The position numbers and the translations under genes are program-made. Source: Gillisia sp. (GTDB taxonomy: Bacteria; Bacteroidota; Bacteroidia; Flavobacteriales; Flavobacteriaceae). From it: 64,000 nucleotides of DNA. The notes beneath the pieces were generated by a model, which was given only the letters and a program-made list of their open reading frames with translations, was not told the origin of the DNA and did not search any database. Position 1 is the stretch's first letter; each line of letters begins with the position of its first letter. Location: the NCBI GenBank assembly GCA_024635655.1, contig JAGXIL010000023.1:1-64000 (forward strand), written 5' to 3'. Shown piece after piece: positions 9,768 through 17,816 of the stretch.

Positions 9768-10036
9768 CATTACTCAATTTTATATCCTATTTTGTGCTTC
9801 CGCTACTTTCGGTGTCGATAGTATTGATCTTTATCAGGTTTTTAATGGGGCCAAAGATGGTAGACAGGATAATTGCACTTGATCTCATTATCACTACCGG
9901 GATTGGATTTATTAGCGCATACAGCATTTTGTACGATCAACCGGCTTTGCTTGATGTTGCTATGATCCTCGCGTTGATTGCATTTTTAGGGACTGTAGCC
10001 TTTACTTATTACATTCAACAAAAAAATAAACAATGA
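9764..10036 (+). CDS. mrpF: Na+/H+ antiporter subunit F (MrpF/MnhF)
   Basis: This is a 90-residue, three-helix protein. The segment FLMGPKMVDRIIALDLIITT matches the MrpF core, and DVAMILALIAFLGTVAF is the conserved last helix. It overlaps mrpE and mrpG by four bases each, so all subunits are made from one message. Confidence 0.93.
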   Translation: MTLLNFISYFVLPLLSVSIVLIFIRFLMGPKMVDRIIALDLIITTGIGFISAYSILYDQPALLDVAMILALIAFLGTVAFTYYIQQKNKQ

Positions 10037-10431
10037 CCGATATTATTGTAGGCATACTGGCATTTTTAGGAACCATATTTGTTTTTCTGGCGGCCGTGGG
10101 AATGGTGAGGATGCCTGATACCTATTTAAGGATATCTGTTACCACGAAAGCAGCCACCCTGGGAATTGGCCTGCTATTGATAGCAGGAGCAATCTATTCA
10201 AATGAATTGGCTATTACTGCAAAGATCCTGGCCATCATATTATTTCTTTTACTCACCGCCCCGGTAAGTGCACATTTGATTGGCCGCACTTCCTATTTTT
10301 CAGGTGTGAAATTATGGAAGAATTCTGTAATGGATGATATGGAAGGAAAATATGATACTTCTTCAGAAGAATTGAGAAGTGGTTTTGAAACTGATCCTGA
10401 AAAGTCAAAACCCACAAAAAGTTCCGGTTAA
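10033..10431 (+). CDS. mrpG: Na+/H+ antiporter subunit G (MrpG/MnhG)
   Basis: The 132-residue product has three membrane helices in its first 90 residues with the MrpG motif VGMVRMPDTYLRISVTTKAA. The last ~40 residues are a hydrophilic tail (SSEELRSGFETDPEKSKPTK) that is longer than in many homologs. It is the last gene of the Mrp operon; its end overlaps the convergent mgtC gene by four bases. Confidence 0.92.
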   Translation: MTDIIVGILAFLGTIFVFLAAVGMVRMPDTYLRISVTTKAATLGIGLLLIAGAIYSNELAITAKILAIILFLLLTAPVSAHLIGRTSYFSGVKLWKNSVMDDMEGKYDTSSEELRSGFETDPEKSKPTKSSG

Positions 10432-10856
10432 TTTTCACCACTCTTCGGAAAAAATCTCTTTTCCAAATAGGTAAATCCAAAGTTGACCATTAATACCAGC
10501 ACACAAATAATTGCAACTTCCTCCAGCATGTTCAATGCTGCTAAACATCCAACGCCAGCACTACACCAAATGGTAGCGGCAGTTGTTAAACCTTCTACTT
10601 TATTTCCTGTTTGAAGAATAGTTCCTGCCCCTATAAATCCTATTCCTGTTACTACCTGGCCAATGACCCGGGTATGATCTACAAATTGTTCTCCGTGAAA
10701 TTCCATGGAGAGCAGTACAAATATACACGCACCTAAGGCAACCAGGGAATTCGTTTTTAATCCGGCACTTTTTCCTCTTATCTCTCTTTCGATCCCTATT
10801 AAAAACCCTCCAAAGACAGCAATTACTACTTTTATGCTAAAATCAACCAACTCCAT
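10428..10856 (-). CDS. MgtC/SapB family membrane protein
   Basis: The 142-residue protein has about four to five membrane helices and the MgtC-family core FLIGIEREIRGKSAGLKTNS (about 19-38), followed by VGCLAALNMLEE-type C-terminal helices. Relatives act in Mg2+ limitation and virulence in Salmonella, but their biochemical role in environmental bacteria is unclear. It is encoded opposite to both neighbours, converging with mrpG and diverging from bioF with only 37 bases between the start codons. Confidence 0.88.
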   Translation of the reverse strand: MELVDFSIKVVIAVFGGFLIGIEREIRGKSAGLKTNSLVALGACIFVLLSMEFHGEQFVDHTRVIGQVVTGIGFIGAGTILQTGNKVEGLTTAATIWCSAGVGCLAALNMLEEVAIICVLVLMVNFGFTYLEKRFFPKSGEN

Positions 10857-10878
10857 ATTCCCGGATTATTTGTGAATG

Positions 10879-10892
10879 TTGTAATTTTACAA
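10879..10892. promoter_or_regulatory. Small dyad TTGTAA-TT-TTACAA before bioF
   Basis: Six-base arms TTGTAA and TTACAA flank two T residues, ending one base before the bioF start codon. The half-site resembles the TTGTAAACC arm of BirA boxes, but the classical 14-15 base spacer is missing, so assignment to a biotin repressor is uncertain. Confidence 0.3.
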
Positions 10893-10893
10893 G

Positions 10894-12060
10894 ATGCGGC
10901 ATCCTTTAAAATTAGAGAAAAGTCTTGAGAATAGAAAAGAACTTCAGGCTTTAAGAAAGTTATCTGTAAATGAGGGGCTAATTGATTTGTCCTCTAATGA
11001 TTATCTGGGTTTTGCGGCATCTGAAGATATTTTTCAGAATACGGCTTCGATTTTAAAAGCTTATCACCTCGAAAATAACGGATCTGCCGGCTCCAGGTTA
11101 CTCAACGGAAACAACAGGCTTTATTTAGATACTGAAGCTTTTGTAGGAGATTTTCATAAGGCTGAAGCTGCTCTTATTTTCAATTCAGGTTATGATGCCA
11201 ATATTGGCTTTTTCTCCAGTGTTCCGCAACGGGGGGACGTGATTCTATATGATGAGCTTGTTCATGCCTCCATCAGGGATGGGATAAAAATGTCTAATGC
11301 AAAAGCCTATAAATTTAAGCATAACGACCTGGAGGAACTTCAGAGAAGGATCAAAAAGATAACGGACAAGACTATTAAAGGGGAAGGAAATGTTATTTAT
11401 ATAGTAACAGAATCTGTTTTTTCAATGGATGGGGATATACCTAATTTACAGGCCCTGGCAAATATGGCCGAAGTACATGACTGTTTCCTGGTTATTGATG
11501 AAGCTCATGCTTTAGGAATTTTTGGAGACGGGGGTGAGGGTTTGGTACAGCAGGAAGGACTCCAGAATAAAGTTTTTGCGCGAATAAATACCTTTGGTAA
11601 GGCAATGGGTTGCCATGGAGCTGCTGTTTTAGGGAGTTACCGGCTTAAGGAATATCTTGTTAATTTTGCCAGAAGTTTTATTTATACCACCGCTTTACCT
11701 CCACATTCTGTTGCCGGTATTTTATCAGCCTATCAATTTTTGCAAACCTCTGAGGTACAGGAAAGACAAATCATAAATCTTCGAAAAAACATTAGTTTAT
11801 TTAAGGCCGAAATCCTAAATTATAAGCTGGAAAAATATTTTATTCCAAGTGATTCAGCTATTCATTGTTGTGTGATTCCGGGAAATATTGAAGTGAAAGC
11901 AGCGGCGGGCGAGCTGCAGAAAAAAGGTTTTGATGTAAAAGCCATTTTATCACCCACAGTTGCTAAGGGAAGAGAACGGTTGAGAATTTGTTTACACAGC
12001 TCGAATACTGAAAATGAAATTGAAAGTCTTGTAAAATTAATGGCAAATTTTGTAAAATGA
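10894..12060 (+). CDS. bioF: 8-amino-7-oxononanoate synthase (BioF)
   Basis: This 388-residue PLP enzyme condenses pimeloyl thioester with L-alanine, the first committed step of the late biotin pathway. The pattern of the alpha-oxoamine synthase family is clear: SSNDYLGFA near the N-terminus, VIDEAHALGIFGDGG in the middle, and the PLP Lys in NTFGKAMGCHGAAV. It starts the biotin gene cluster and overlaps the next gene by four bases (12057-12060). A KBL-type 2-amino-3-ketobutyrate ligase is excluded mainly by context with bioD, bioA and bioB. Confidence 0.92.
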   Translation: MRHPLKLEKSLENRKELQALRKLSVNEGLIDLSSNDYLGFAASEDIFQNTASILKAYHLENNGSAGSRLLNGNNRLYLDTEAFVGDFHKAEAALIFNSGYDANIGFFSSVPQRGDVILYDELVHASIRDGIKMSNAKAYKFKHNDLEELQRRIKKITDKTIKGEGNVIYIVTESVFSMDGDIPNLQALANMAEVHDCFLVIDEAHALGIFGDGGEGLVQQEGLQNKVFARINTFGKAMGCHGAAVLGSYRLKEYLVNFARSFIYTTALPPHSVAGILSAYQFLQTSEVQERQIINLRKNISLFKAEILNYKLEKYFIPSDSAIHCCVIPGNIEVKAAAGELQKKGFDVKAILSPTVAKGRERLRICLHSSNTENEIESLVKLMANFVK

Positions 12061-12467
12061 AAAACACCTTTTCGAAAATAGCGGTATTTACTTATTCTTC
12101 TGAAGCTCAAATAATCAAATCCAGGCTTGAGGCCGAAGGTATTGAAGTTTTTTTATTTGATCAATTTACAGTAGATACAGATCCTTTGGTAAGCAATGCC
12201 ATTGGAGGGATTAAATTGAAGGTCTGGGCAGAAGATGAAGAAAGGGCCCTTAAGATCCTTGAAACTATTAGCGAATATTCTCTTGATGATCAGGGACTGG
12301 AGATAGATTGTCCTATTTGTGGGAGCTCCAGGGTAGAATTCTACAAAGACGTGAGGGATCTTAAATCTTTCTTTGTGTATATTTCATCCTTCTTCAGGAA
12401 AAAATCTACGGTCCCAAGAAGGTATGAGTATCATTGCAACTACTGTAAACAAAATTTTGATCTGTGA
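12057..12467 (+). CDS. DUF2007 protein with C-terminal zinc ribbon
   Basis: The first ~75 residues of this 136-residue protein match DUF2007 (ferredoxin-like fold; EAQIIKSRLEAEGIEVFLFD). The C-terminal part contains two Cys pairs, CPIC at about 83-86 and CNYC at about 127-130, which should form a zinc ribbon. It is embedded between bioF and bioD with four-base overlaps on both sides, so it is cotranslated with biotin enzymes, but no biotin-related activity is known for the family. Two further DUF2007 proteins without a ribbon occur at 39272-39981. Confidence 0.8.
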   Translation: MKNTFSKIAVFTYSSEAQIIKSRLEAEGIEVFLFDQFTVDTDPLVSNAIGGIKLKVWAEDEERALKILETISEYSLDDQGLEIDCPICGSSRVEFYKDVRDLKSFFVYISSFFRKKSTVPRRYEYHCNYCKQNFDL

Positions 12468-13084
12468 ATACAAGCTACTTTATCACCGGAATAGGAACCG
12501 ATGTCGGAAAAACAATAATTGCTGCCATAATTACTGAAGCCCTTGAGGCAGATTACTGGAAACCGGTCCAGGCCGGGGACCTTGAGAATTCAGATACTCA
12601 CAAGGTGAAAAATCTGATTTCTAATTCTAAAAGCTTCTTCCATAACAACAGTTTTTCCCTTAACCATCCCATGAGCCCACATGCAGCGGCAAAAATTGAT
12701 GGAGTAAAGATCACCACCGAAAAAATTAAACGTCCAAAAACCGCAAATGATCTGGTAATTGAAGGAGCCGGAGGCTTACTTGTGCCTTTAAGCGAAAAGG
12801 AACTTATAATTGATATCATTCAACCTGAAGATAAGATCATCCTTGTTTCCCGCAACTATCTGGGCAGTATAAATCATACGCTCCTAAGTCTAGAAGCATT
12901 AAAAACTCGTGGCCTTAAATGTTTCGGAATAATTTTTAACGGAGATAAGAATGAAGAGACTGAAGATGTGATCCTTAAAATTTCCGGAGTTAAGTTACTT
13001 GGCAGAATTGAAAATGAACCCTACTTTGACAAAAATGTGATCAGGGAATACGCCGAAGAATTCAGGACAAATTTAGGATCATAA
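12464..13084 (+). CDS. bioD: Dethiobiotin synthetase (BioD)
   Basis: The 206-residue ATP-dependent carboxylase closes the ureido ring of dethiobiotin. The P-loop ITGIGTDVGKT is at about 7-17 and VIEGAGGLLVPLS matches the substrate loop. The start is a GTG overlapping the previous stop (GTGA, 12464-12467). Length is slightly short but normal for Bacteroidota. It is followed by a 55-base gap to bioA. Confidence 0.93.
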   Translation: MNTSYFITGIGTDVGKTIIAAIITEALEADYWKPVQAGDLENSDTHKVKNLISNSKSFFHNNSFSLNHPMSPHAAAKIDGVKITTEKIKRPKTANDLVIEGAGGLLVPLSEKELIIDIIQPEDKIILVSRNYLGSINHTLLSLEALKTRGLKCFGIIFNGDKNEETEDVILKISGVKLLGRIENEPYFDKNVIREYAEEFRTNLGS

Positions 13085-13139
13085 AAAGATCAGGAGGATA
13101 ATTTGTGATCTTATGAACCAAGAACATTAAACGATTAAA

Positions 13140-14468
13140 ATGCCAATTTCAAAATCAGATAAAAATTTATCCCCGGCTGATCAGGGGGAAATAAATGTGC
13201 AGGAAAGCCTATCTCACCGGGACCAAAGACATATTTGGCACCCTCTTACCCAGCATAAAATTTCAAAAGAGATGCTGGCCATAGTAAAAGCCCGTGGAAG
13301 CATTCTATACGATGAGAACGGAAAGGAATATATAGATGGAATCGCCTCCTGGTACACTTGTATGTACGGGCACTGCAACCCAGACATTACAGGAAAAGTT
13401 GCCGCACAGATGCAGCAACTTGATCAGGTGGTATTCAGCGGATTTACCCATGAACCGGCAGTAAAATTATCTGAGGCCCTCATTCCCCTTTTACCTGCAA
13501 ATCAGGAGAAATTATTTTTTAGTGATAATGGCTCTACTGCAACAGAGATTGGAGTAAAAATGGCCCTGCAATATCACCACAACCTTGGCAATGACCGGAA
13601 AGTGATGCTGGCGTTTGAGGATGGATTCCACGGAGATACTTTTGGAGCCATGTCTGTTTCAGGATTGTCTGTCTATAATGGACCGTTTGAAGAACATTTT
13701 ATTGAGGTAGTGAGAATACCTGTGCCTACCGGGAAGAATAATGAACAGGTTCTGAGAAAACTGGAGTCTTTACTTAAAGAGCATAAAATCGCCGGATTTA
13801 TCTATGAACCCCTGGTGCAGGGAGCAGCTGCTATGAAGATGCATGATGCTGAAGGGCTTAATGAGATCCTGAAGCTTTGTAAGAGGCACGAGGTGATTTG
13901 TGTGGCAGATGAGGTAATGACCGGATTTGGTAAAACCGGGAAAAATTTCGCTTCAGAATATCTTTCCGTCCAGCCTGATGTCATGTGTTTATCCAAAGCT
14001 TTAACAGCAGGTTTACTACCCATGGCTATTACGAGTTGCTCTCAAAAAGTTTATGACGGATTTTATTCAGATGAAATTGCCAAGGGTCTCTTTCACGGCC
14101 ATACTTATTCTGCAAATCCGTTGGCTTGTACTGCAGCTTTGGCAGGAATTGAGCTGTTGACATCTAAAGCTATTCAGCAGGATATTCAGCGGGTAATAGC
14201 TTCTCACAGGAACTTTAAGAACAAAATTAAGGACCATCCAAAGGTAAAAAATATAAGGACTCTGGGGGTAATAATTGCTTTTGAGCTGGATGTGAAAATG
14301 GAACGCTATGGCGATATGCGAAACCGGCTGTATAAGTATTTTATGGATTCGGGAGTATTTCTAAGGCCATTGGGCAACACTATATATATTCTCGCTCCTT
14401 TCACTATTTCTGCTTCAGAGCTGGAAAAGATCTATGCAAGTATAGAAGCTGTGCTGGTGGAGTTTTAA
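13140..14468 (+). CDS. bioA: Adenosylmethionine-8-amino-7-oxononanoate aminotransferase (BioA)
   Basis: This 442-residue class III aminotransferase makes 7,8-diaminononanoate from KAPA using SAM. Typical motifs are HIWHPLTQHK at the N-terminus, GIASWYTCMYGHCNP, VADEVMTGFGKTG and the PLP Lys in CLSKALTAG. The ATG at 13140 gives a ~28-residue leader before the conserved region, a little longer than usual. It follows bioD and precedes the SET-domain gene by 121 bases. Confidence 0.93.
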   Translation: MPISKSDKNLSPADQGEINVQESLSHRDQRHIWHPLTQHKISKEMLAIVKARGSILYDENGKEYIDGIASWYTCMYGHCNPDITGKVAAQMQQLDQVVFSGFTHEPAVKLSEALIPLLPANQEKLFFSDNGSTATEIGVKMALQYHHNLGNDRKVMLAFEDGFHGDTFGAMSVSGLSVYNGPFEEHFIEVVRIPVPTGKNNEQVLRKLESLLKEHKIAGFIYEPLVQGAAAMKMHDAEGLNEILKLCKRHEVICVADEVMTGFGKTGKNFASEYLSVQPDVMCLSKALTAGLLPMAITSCSQKVYDGFYSDEIAKGLFHGHTYSANPLACTAALAGIELLTSKAIQQDIQRVIASHRNFKNKIKDHPKVKNIRTLGVIIAFELDVKMERYGDMRNRLYKYFMDSGVFLRPLGNTIYILAPFTISASELEKIYASIEAVLVEF

Positions 14469-14550
14469 TTTATCCTCTTTACATGCAACTCTTTTAAGCT
14501 GTCTTCCGAAAAATAATGGACTTTATCATTTTATTAATTTAAACCGTTAT

Positions 14551-14590
14551 TAATTTATCATATCTTCATCAGGTTTAATATGATAAATTA
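14551..14590 (+). promoter_or_regulatory. Perfect 13-bp inverted repeat ending on the start codon of the SET gene
   Basis: TAATTTATCATAT (14551-14563) and its exact complement ATATGATAAATTA (14578-14590) are separated by 14 bases. The last base of the right arm is the A of the ATG start codon. It could be an operator for a dimeric regulator or an mRNA hairpin that hides the translation start. The stem is AT-rich and has no T-tract, so it is not a terminator. Confidence 0.6.
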
Positions 14591-15195
14591 TGATGCACCC
14601 CGATACGGAAATTCAGTTTATAAGTGACGAAATAGGATATGGCGTTGTGGCCACTAAATATATTCCAAAGGGAACTATTACCTGGGTTCAGGATGAACTT
14701 GACCAGATCTATACTCCACAGCAGGTAATTGGAATGAAGCCTATAGTTCAGGAAATGGTTGAGAAATACTGTTTTAGAAATAATAAAGGAGAATATGTCC
14801 TTTGCTGGGATATTGCAAAATATGTCAACCATAGTTTTAGGTCCAACTGCCTTTCCACAGCTTACGACTTTGAGATCGCGATCAGGGATATATATCCGGG
14901 GGAGGAGTTGACCGATGATTATGGATATTTAAATGTTACAGAGGCTTTCCGGGCAAAAGATGAGGGAACAGAAAGATCTACTGTATATCCCGATGATCTT
15001 GTTCATTATCATAAGGATTGGGATGCACAACTGCATGAAACTTTTGAATATATTGCAGAAGTAGAACAACCTTTAATGATGTTGGTCTCTTCCGATAATC
15101 AGAAGAAAGTGAAAAAAGTCCTGACAGGGGAGGAAAAAATGGAATCTATTATAACCTTGCTTTACCGGGGAGAAAAGGAAAGTACTTCAGCCTGA
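14590..15195 (+). CDS. SET-domain protein (putative protein lysine methyltransferase)
   Basis: This 201-residue protein shows the three SET signatures in order: the glycine-rich SAM loop GYGVVATKYIPKGT (about 18-31), the pseudoknot strand VNHSFRSNCLS (about 79-89), and IYPGEELTDDYGYLN (about 100-114). No post-SET cysteine cluster is seen. SET enzymes transfer methyl groups from SAM to protein lysines; the bacterial target is unknown. It lies in the biotin cluster in the same orientation, between bioA and the insertion sequence. A dyad overlaps its start codon. Confidence 0.82.
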   Translation: MMHPDTEIQFISDEIGYGVVATKYIPKGTITWVQDELDQIYTPQQVIGMKPIVQEMVEKYCFRNNKGEYVLCWDIAKYVNHSFRSNCLSTAYDFEIAIRDIYPGEELTDDYGYLNVTEAFRAKDEGTERSTVYPDDLVHYHKDWDAQLHETFEYIAEVEQPLMMLVSSDNQKKVKKVLTGEEKMESIITLLYRGEKESTSA

Positions 15196-15241
15196 ACAAA
15201 ACATCTCATTGTCAAGGATTAATAGTAAACCACCCTTCCTC

Positions 15242-15245
15242 CCGG
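15242..15245. repeat. Left target-site duplication (CCGG) of the insertion sequence
   Basis: CCGG directly precedes the left end (TGTAAGC at 15246) and is repeated as CCGG at 16451-16454 directly after the right end (TTACA ending 16450). A 4-bp duplication fits the IS407 group of IS3. Because CCGG is self-complementary it also prolongs the apparent terminal inverted repeat. Confidence 0.7.
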
Positions 15246-15305
15246 TGTAAGCTTCCCTTAAAACCGAACTGTTTAAAAGTAGAATAATTCTTAATTTTAA
15301 ACAGT

Positions 15306-15572
15306 ATGAAAAAAAGTAAATTTTCCCCCCAGCAGATCTCTAAGATCCTTAAGGAGTTTGATAACGGAAAAACAGCTCCTGAAATTAGTCGTGAATATGG
15401 CGTTAGCACCGCTGCTTTTTATAAATGGCGGGAACGCTATAGCGGTATGACCGGTAAAGAACTCAGGCGCCTTAAAGAATTAGAAGAGGAGAACCGTAGG
15501 CTCAAGCAAATGTATGCTACACTATCCCTGGATCACCAGATGGCTAAAGAGATCATCGAAAAAAAGCTTTAA
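15306..15572 (+). CDS. IS3-family transposase OrfA
   Basis: The 88-residue OrfA has an N-terminal helix-turn-helix ([20 protein letters not shown] and [15 protein letters not shown]) and a C-terminal leucine-zipper-like helix ([20 protein letters not shown]) used for dimerisation. The sequence style, with [20 protein letters not shown], is that of the IS407 group. It binds the ends of the element and is also the N-terminal part of the fused OrfAB transposase. The stop at 15570-15572 lies just after the slippery site. Confidence 0.92.
   Translation: MKKSKFSPQQISKILKEFDNGKTAPEISREYGVSTAAFYKWRERYSGMTGKELRRLKELEEENRRLKQMYATLSLDHQMAKEIIEKKL
15560..15566 (+). promoter_or_regulatory. Programmed -1 frameshift site AAAAAAG
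   Basis: The heptamer A-AAA-AAG at the end of orfA allows a -1 slip. The shifted frame continues without a stop as [10 protein letters not shown] into the orfB frame, yielding the OrfAB transposase as known for IS3 elements. Confidence 0.8.
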
Positions 15573-15646
15573 AGCCTTGCCGTAAAAGATCTATTGCAAA
15601 GGAACTTTCTCATTACGGTATAAGCAGGGCGTGCCGTGTTTTAAAG

Positions 15647-16438
15647 ATGAGCAAGAGTGTATTCTACTACACTCCTCTTCCTAAAGATGATAAACCTATT
15701 GAAGAGGCTTTACAACAAAAAGCAGCGAAGCATAGTGAAGAAGGCTTCTGGATGGCCTATGAGCGTCTTCGTAAAGAAGGAAAACCCTGGAATCACAAAA
15801 GGGTTTATCGGGTATACAAGAACCTGGGTTTAAGCCTAAGACGTAAGGTGAAGAAAAGACTCCCTGCAAGAGTCAAAGAAACCTTAGAAGTTCCTCAAAC
15901 CCTTAATCATACCTGGAGTATGGATTTTGTTACAGATGTACTGGATAATAAAAGAAGGTTTAGAGCTTTTACCATTTTAGATGATTACAATCGGGAAGCC
16001 CTTCATATAGAAGTTGATTTTTCTTTGCCCAGTAATAGAGTTATCTGGGTCTTAAACCACCTTATTAACCGTCGAACTAAACCTAAGAAGATAAGAATGG
16101 ATAATGGTCCTGAGTTTATAGCTACAATAGCTTCAGAATGGAGTAAAATGCACGGAATCGACTTCCATTACATTCAGCCAGGTAAACCTACACAGAACGC
16201 CTTTATTGAACGTTTCAATGGGAGTTATAGAAGAGGTGTTTTAAATAAATACATCTTTGAAGACTTAGATCAGGTAAGAGAACAAACTCAAATATGGATG
16301 GAAGACTATAACACAAAAAGACCCCATGATGCCTTGGGAAAAATGGCACCCATAGAATATGCAGAAATTAATTCCTTATTAGAACCTTCAATTAAAATCA
16401 AAAACAATAATTTTAGACAATCAAGCAGTTCTAATTAG
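15647..16438 (+). CDS. IS3-family transposase OrfB (DDE integrase domain)
   Basis: From its first ATG the product is 263 residues; by frameshifting at 15560-15566 the open frame extends upstream into orfA. It carries the rve/DDE core: first Asp in TWSMDFVTD, second in IRMDNGPEF, and the Glu in [15 protein letters not shown]. The HTH_21-like region [11 protein letters not shown] precedes the core. All catalytic residues are present, so the element may still be active. Confidence 0.92.
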   Translation: MSKSVFYYTPLPKDDKPIEEALQQKAAKHSEEGFWMAYERLRKEGKPWNHKRVYRVYKNLGLSLRRKVKKRLPARVKETLEVPQTLNHTWSMDFVTDVLDNKRRFRAFTILDDYNREALHIEVDFSLPSNRVIWVLNHLINRRTKPKKIRMDNGPEFIATIASEWSKMHGIDFHYIQPGKPTQNAFIERFNGSYRRGVLNKYIFEDLDQVREQTQIWMEDYNTKRPHDALGKMAPIEYAEINSLLEPSIKIKNNNFRQSSSSN

Positions 16439-16450
16439 GGGAAGCTTACA

Positions 16451-16454
16451 CCGG
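16451..16454. repeat. Right target-site duplication (CCGG) of the insertion sequence
   Basis: CCGG follows the right terminal TTACA of the element and matches the copy at 15242-15245. Confidence 0.7.
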
Positions 16455-16495
16455 AGCTGGGGAGCACCTTTGTTTTATTTACAAGGATCGGGTAT

Positions 16496-16549
16496 TGCTA
16501 AAATTTATGAGCTAAAATTTAGCAGAAGTACTTATAGACCTTACTTTTG
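16496..16549 (+). promoter_or_regulatory. Dyad and -7 element before the ketoacyl synthase gene
   Basis: TGCTAAAATTT (16496-16506) and AAAATTTAGCA (16514-16524) form an 11-bp inverted repeat with one mismatch and a 7-base spacer. TACTTTTG at 16542-16549 fits the -7 consensus TAnnTTTG, 17 bases before the TTG start. The dyad covers where the -33 element would lie, as an operator might. This promoter could let the downstream biotin genes be expressed despite the insertion upstream. Confidence 0.4.
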
Positions 16550-16566
16550 CTGAAAAATCACCAAAA

Positions 16567-17718
16567 TTGGAAACACCCGTTTATATTAATTCTGTTGCTT
16601 CAGTATCTCCCCTGGGAAAATCGTCTGAAGAAATATGGAAGAAGTATAAAAATTCCGCTCATTATATCTCAAAACAGGAAATTGGAAACACTGCAGCTTT
16701 TGCTGCTTTTCTCCCAAAAGAGCTAAAACAGGAGGCTCTGGAGTTAAGCTCAGGTTCTCCATATAAAAACCTGGACCCTTCGGTAATATACGCAATACTT
16801 GCAGCCCGGACAGCTGTTGAACGCAGTACCTGGGCAAAAGGAGAAGAAATAGGAATAAATATTGGAAGCTCCAGGGGAGCAACTCAGCTTTTTGAGAAAT
16901 ATCATGCTTCTTTCCTTGCAGACGGTAAATCGGAAGTTTTGGCTTCACCCACCACAACCCTTGGTAATATATCTTCCTGGGTTGCACAGGACCTTCAGAG
17001 TACAGGGCCTGAAATTTCCCATAGTGTAACCTGTTCTACCGGTTTACACGCTGTGCTTAACGGAGTTGCCTGGCTGCAGGCAGGAATGGCGAAAAAATTT
17101 CTTGTAGGTGGTAGCGAAGCCGCCCTTACCCCATTTACTATTGCTCAAATGAAGGCAATGAAGATATATGCTTCAGAAGATGGAGATTTTCCCTGCAGGG
17201 CACTGGATCTGAACAAAACCAGAAACACTATGGTGCTTGGGGAAGCATCGGGAGTGATTGGTCTGGACCAGAAGGCAGAAGGGAGTCTGGCCATTATTAG
17301 TGGGATTGGATACGCTTCAGAAAAATTAGAACATTCGGTATCTATTTCTGCAAATGCAGAATGTCTTCAGAGATCTATGAAAATGGCTATTGGAGATATT
17401 CCCGCACGTGAGATAGACGCCGTGGTTATGCATGCACCCGGAACAGTAAAAGGGGATATGGCTGAGGTGAATGCTATTGAGAAGATCTTTGGCGAAAATA
17501 TGCCCGCTTTAACATCAAACAAGTGGAAGATAGGGCATACGTTTGGCGCCTCCGGAATTTTGAGTATGGAGCTGGCAATTCTTATGCTGCAGCATCAGGA
17601 ATTTGTTCCGGTACCATTTTCCAACATCAGCAAAACTCCGGTGCAACTGCGTAATATTCTGGTAAATGCTGTAGGATTCGGGGGAAACGCAGTTTCTATT
17701 TTAATAAGTAAAAATTAA
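16567..17718 (+). CDS. Beta-ketoacyl synthase linked to biotin genes
   Basis: This 383-residue thiolase-fold condensing enzyme has the Cys-His-His triad of KAS I/II: C156 in VTCSTGLHAVLNG, H289 in VMHAPGTVKGD and H324 in WKIGHTFGASG. It is shorter than FabF (about 410) and starts at TTG; no better ATG precedes the conserved NSVASVSPLGKS. Its place between bioA and bioB suggests a role in making or elongating the pimeloyl precursor, which is inference. A general FabF-like or polyketide role is the alternative. Confidence 0.82.
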   Translation: METPVYINSVASVSPLGKSSEEIWKKYKNSAHYISKQEIGNTAAFAAFLPKELKQEALELSSGSPYKNLDPSVIYAILAARTAVERSTWAKGEEIGINIGSSRGATQLFEKYHASFLADGKSEVLASPTTTLGNISSWVAQDLQSTGPEISHSVTCSTGLHAVLNGVAWLQAGMAKKFLVGGSEAALTPFTIAQMKAMKIYASEDGDFPCRALDLNKTRNTMVLGEASGVIGLDQKAEGSLAIISGIGYASEKLEHSVSISANAECLQRSMKMAIGDIPAREIDAVVMHAPGTVKGDMAEVNAIEKIFGENMPALTSNKWKIGHTFGASGILSMELAILMLQHQEFVPVPFSNISKTPVQLRNILVNAVGFGGNAVSILISKN

Positions 17719-17816
17719 TTTAATTTTTTCAGATAACTAAATGGGCTCAAATCTTTTATAAACTAACCTTCAGAAAAGTTTAGTTTTAGTTATTTTTGGA
17801 TATAAATCATAATTTC

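Larger units (their letters stand above)
15246..16450 (+). mobile_element. IS3-family insertion sequence (IS407-group-like), 1205 bp
   Basis: The element is bounded by 5'-TGTAAGCTTCCC at 15246 and its exact complement ending at 16450; the match continues imperfectly inward for about 25 bases (GAACTG recurs). It contains orfA and orfB joined by an A6G slippery site, as in IS3 elements. Flanking CCGG duplications and intact frames indicate a recent, possibly active insertion. It sits between the SET gene and the ketoacyl synthase gene of the biotin cluster in the same orientation, and interrupts no recognisable gene. Confidence 0.88.

Noticed and set aside
10879-10892. Classical BirA box upstream of bioF
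   Set aside because: Half-site TTGTAA is similar but the spacer is only two bases, not 14-15, so it is listed only as a low-confidence dyad.
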